Source: Sphagnum compactum
Taxonomy: Eukaryota > Bryophyta > Sphagnopsida > Sphagnales
Length of the DNA stretch: 64,000 nucleotides
Reading direction: 5' to 3'
NCBI GenBank assembly: GCA_965153455.1
Contig: OZ234503.1
Location: 14,389,118-14,453,117 of the forward strand
Under the pieces are notes generated by a model. The model saw only the letters and a list, made by a program, of their open reading frames with translations. It was not told where the DNA came from and did not search any database. Below are positions 60,910 through 64,000 of the stretch, one piece after another. Position 1 is the first letter of the stretch. Each line of letters begins with the position of its first letter. Both the position numbers and the translations under genes were made by a program.

Positions 60910-63900
60910 ATGGCGTCGTCGTTTGCTCTCGGAATCCGACATAGCTTGTCGGCTTCGTCTTTTCCTGTTCTTCGGCATAAAGCTCCTCAGGGTTGGAAGC
61001 GTTGGGAGACTGATCACTTGAAGACGAAAGAAGTGAGAGCGGTAGCGGTGAGTGTGGACAACGCGCCGAAGCTGTCGCAGGTTGTGAAATGGCAGGAAAA
61101 CAAGCGCATCCAGACACAGATTCTGCCTATTGCTGCTGACATCACCACCATCCGATCTCTCGATTGGGATCGAGACCGTTTTGACATGTATGTATCTGCT
61201 TTCTATCCTCTGAGTGTACTGTAAGAGCAATCAGTTTCTTGAGTGAGCAAGCAAGCGAAGCTAGAAACAAGGCATAACCTGTGAAAAAAAGGCATTTGGA
61301 ATGACTGCAGAAGGAAACATAGCTTGTTTTTCTGAGAAACAAACACCATGCTGCCTACAATTGGCAGTTTGTTGCACATTCGACAAACCTGTTATCTCCT
61401 AATCTGCAATGACTGATCTGGATAGCCTGTCTTGCCACTTTCAAATCTAACTTGCAACCGTGGTGAAGTGAATTTGGTCTGCAGAATGGAACAACATACA
61501 ATTCTTTTATCATCAATGGCGAGAAATTGGCTGTGATCGAGACATCACATGAGAAGTTCAGGGACTTGTACTTGGCAGCTATTCAGGAGGAAATTGATCC
61601 AAACAACATTGAATACATCATAGCTAATCACACAGAACCTGACCACAGTGCCTTGATCCCAGATCTTTTACAATTAGCACCGAATGCAACCGTGGTTGGA
61701 TCAAAAGTCTGCATTCAGTTTTTACAAAATCTTGTCCTTCAACCTTTCAAGAGCAAAATTGTGAAGGTCTTTTCTTCTATCCATCAAATGCCTTTAAGTT
61801 CAGTGCTTCATATTGGAGTAAGAATGAAAGTCATCTAAATCTATTGGCCATATACAAAAGTATGGTTCATGGGTTCATGTCTGAGACCTAGTGCTTGATT
61901 GTATTTAGGGATTGTTGTGGTGCCTATCAGTGGCCATTTAGAGCTCAATGAGGGTGTCGGGTTGCAGGGAGGGGACACTCTCGACCTTGGGAAGGGGCAT
62001 GTGTTGGAGTTTGTAATGGCTCCTAACCTGCATTGGCCTGACACCATGTTCACTTTGGACCGCGGCACAGGAATTATCTTTACCTGTGATGCATTTGGCA
62101 TGCACTACTGTACTGAAACGGTACAAATCTAGAGACCTTAAATCAGTGTTCTCTCTCTCTCTCTCTCTTTCATGCCCTAAAAGACATACCTGTACTGCTG
62201 CATGTAATGAATGAATCCTGCAGTTTGGCTTTACATAGCTTCCACAATCTTCAGAGAATCTATACTGAGGCCAAAGAAATATACTATCATTCTAAAGATG
62301 ATAATTGTTGGTATCTCCAGGTATACGATGAGGATCTGGAGAAACTGGAACCACATTTTCGGTTTTATTATGACTGTCTCATGCTCCCAAATTCTCGTTC
62401 AGTACTGACTGCATTGAAGCGAGTGAGCAACATGAAGTTTGGGATCATTGCTGTTGGCCATGGCCCACTGCTACGATATAATGTTGAAGAGTTGGTGCAT
62501 AGGTATGAGACCTGGAGCAAACGAGCACAAGAAAAGCAGCTGACATCTGTGGCTGTTCTCTATGTCTCTGACTATGGCTATAGTGACCGTCTTTCACAGG
62601 TGAGAATTGCTGAACGATCACGACATTTGATTGGGATCAGATGTTGTGATTGGAATTGATGTCGTGAATTCCTTTGAGATTTTGGAACACATTTGCTGCA
62701 TGTTTATGCTGCTAAGTATTTCACTACTGTTTGCAGGCAGTGGCCAGAGGCTTAACAAAGACAAATACTGGTGTCCAGATGATAGACCTGAATTCTACAG
62801 ATTTGCAGGAACTAATGGAGGATGTAGGCAAGAGTGGGGCAGTGGTAATCATGGCCCCTCCCAGTTCTGGTCCTGCAAACATGGCAGTAAGCACACTGTA
62901 TGCATCAATGAAGGGGAAGCAGGTGACTATCTACCATTTGACTTGATCTCCTCCACTCTGCAGGATTACTTCATTTTTCTGGTGTTTATAGTAGTTTCCA
63001 AGTGATCAAATTCAAAATTCAATTTGCAAGTTTGTAGGACAGACAACTAGTTTCCAAGTTTGAGGGGAGTGGATGGGATATGCAGCCTCTGCTGATAGCA
63101 GAGAGCTATGGTGGTGATGATGAGCCAGTGGATACTATGTTGGCACGCTTTGTGGGTCTTGGCATTAATTCTCCATTCCCTCCTTTGCGAGTCAAAGAAA
63201 GTCCAACAGAGGCAACGTAAGCCATGTCTATCTGTTGTTTGTAACTGCATGTATATTGGGAGCAATTTCTAGTCCAAGTTGACTGTGTTGGCTTGCTTCT
63301 AAATGACATCCACTGATCTATGATATTTTGCTATTGTGAATCCTTGAATCAAGATGTTCAAGATCCAATTTGCATCTTGTCTTACTGGGGTTCATTGGGC
63401 AGTGTTACAGGAATAGAAAGACTGCTTGCTTCTTACACTGAGTGGAGCTTCATTTTTTGGCAATTAACTTTGATGGTAGAAAAGGTTGGTTGTCTTAGAT
63501 ATATGTGTGATGGTGCAGGTATCAGGAATTTGAGGAGGCAGGTACTGATTTGGGTCAGTTGCTAACACAAAAGAAAGTCATTGAAACTAAGAAGGCAAAC
63601 ATGCCAAATGATATTGCAAAAGCAATTGGACGCATCTCTGGTGGTCTTTATGTTGTCACTGCTACAAAAGGATCCTCCAAGGGTGCTATGGTTGCATCCT
63701 GGGTTTCTCAGGTTAGTGAGAGATCTCTTGGCATTTTTTCCTGGATTCTCTGACCTCACTGCTAAGAAAGGATCCCCAAGGGTGCTCTGATCATATCCTG
63801 GGTGTCCAATGTTAGTGAGAGTTGCCCTGATATGACTTGAATTTGTGTTTTTTGACAACTCTGACCTATGAAACATTCCTCTCTAGCTGCTAATACAGAA

Positions 63901-64000
63901 GACTGAGCTTGAATAATGTGCTGTTGTGTTTGGATGGGGCATGTTGAGCAGGCCAGCTTCAAGCCTCTAGGTATTACAATTGCAGTTGCCAAGGATCGAG
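60910..64000 (+). CDS. FLVB: chloroplast flavodiiron protein, FLVB (Flv3) type, 5' part
   Basis: Exons: 60910-61187, 61469-61766, 61968-62120, 62321-62599, 62737-62922, 63086-63216, 63519-63711 and 63952 onward, cut by the window edge. All phases agree and 522 residues are present. Residues 1-60 look like a transit peptide. The metallo-beta-lactamase-like domain keeps all seven diiron ligands: HTEPDH (H147, E149, D151, H152), NLHWPD (H214), TCDAFG (D233) and GHGPLLRYN (H290). Then follow the flavodoxin domain ([24 protein letters not shown]) and the start of the flavin reductase domain ([33 protein letters not shown]). In the plant FLVA/FLVB pair the canonical ligand set belongs to the Flv3-like member, hence FLVB. 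It reduces O2 to water at the photosystem I acceptor side. About 130-150 residues should follow. Confidence 0.95.
63757..63823 (+). repeat. relic duplicate of the end of FLVB exon 7 inside intron 7
   Basis: CACTGCTAAGAAAGGATCCC, then CAAGGGTGCT, ATCCTGGGTGTCC and GTTAGTGAGAG, copies 63655-63722 (exon 7 end plus its donor region) about 102 bp further on. The relic has an indel in GATCC(T)CC that shifts the frame, and its donor is changed (CAGGTTAG to AATGTTAG). Confidence 0.85.

Noticed and set aside
61482-61485. Acceptor TCTGCAG at 61484 as start of FLVB exon 2
   Set aside because: It would break the reading frame. The acceptor GTGAAG at 61468 gives the in-frame [15 protein letters not shown] expected for the family.
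1-64000. CRISPR arrays, rRNA or tRNA genes
   Set aside because: No direct-repeat and spacer pattern, no rRNA motifs, and no tRNA cloverleaf with intact A and B boxes was seen while reading. tRNA genes cannot be excluded without a covariance search.

Overview
The window looks like nuclear DNA of a land plant. It is AT-rich and gene-sparse, its genes carry short GT-AG introns, and it is full of plant-type transposable elements. The clearest lineage clue is a chloroplast flavodiiron protein gene (FLVB-type) running off the right end, because angiosperms have lost this family. Compact introns together with FLV point to a non-seed plant, most likely a bryophyte (moss-like). That assignment is inference, and a gymnosperm or fern is not excluded.

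Four genes can be read with confidence. (1) A two-exon secreted leucine-rich-repeat protein lies on the minus strand at 3695-5697, with a Harbinger-type MITE in its intron. (2) An 11-exon folate-transporter-like mitochondrial carrier family gene (FOLT1-like) lies on the minus strand at 21763-25388 and includes a 21-bp microexon. (3) A roughly 9-exon gene on the minus strand at 28165-34862 encodes a large Ser-rich plant protein with an RKSLAWDKAFFT motif; its function is unknown to me. (4) FLVB lies on the plus strand from 60910 to beyond 64000, with a possible small divergent gene at 60226-60783. Two possible exons of an unrecognised minus-strand gene sit at 75-310.

The most striking structure is a probable composite Helitron of about 8.8 kb (38708-47480). 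It carries a decayed but nearly complete Rep-PIF1 helicase (HUH motif, two-tyrosine motif, Walker A and B). Upstream of that are splice-site-flanked pieces of host genes: an oligopeptide transporter exon, an unidentified exon, two exons of an alpha/beta hydrolase, and two copies of the P-loop exon of a chloroplast-type adenylate kinase. A second, 792-bp non-autonomous element (56413-57204) shares the same 3' terminal signature, and both sit between an A and a T as Helitrons do.

The remainder is repeats: an inverted pair of MITEs with TAA target duplications, a collapsed Ty3/gypsy chromovirus (LTR - chromodomain - LTR), an approximately 1.1-kb dispersed repeat present twice, several minisatellites (85-bp, 60-bp, ATTGAAAAA-type and others), and long AT-rich stretches in which I see no gene.

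The genes are functionally unrelated neighbours. FLVB protects photosystem I by reducing O2 downstream of ferredoxin, the FOLT-like carrier moves folates (or another large anion) across an organelle membrane, and the LRR protein is predicted to be apoplastic. No shared pathway is evident.
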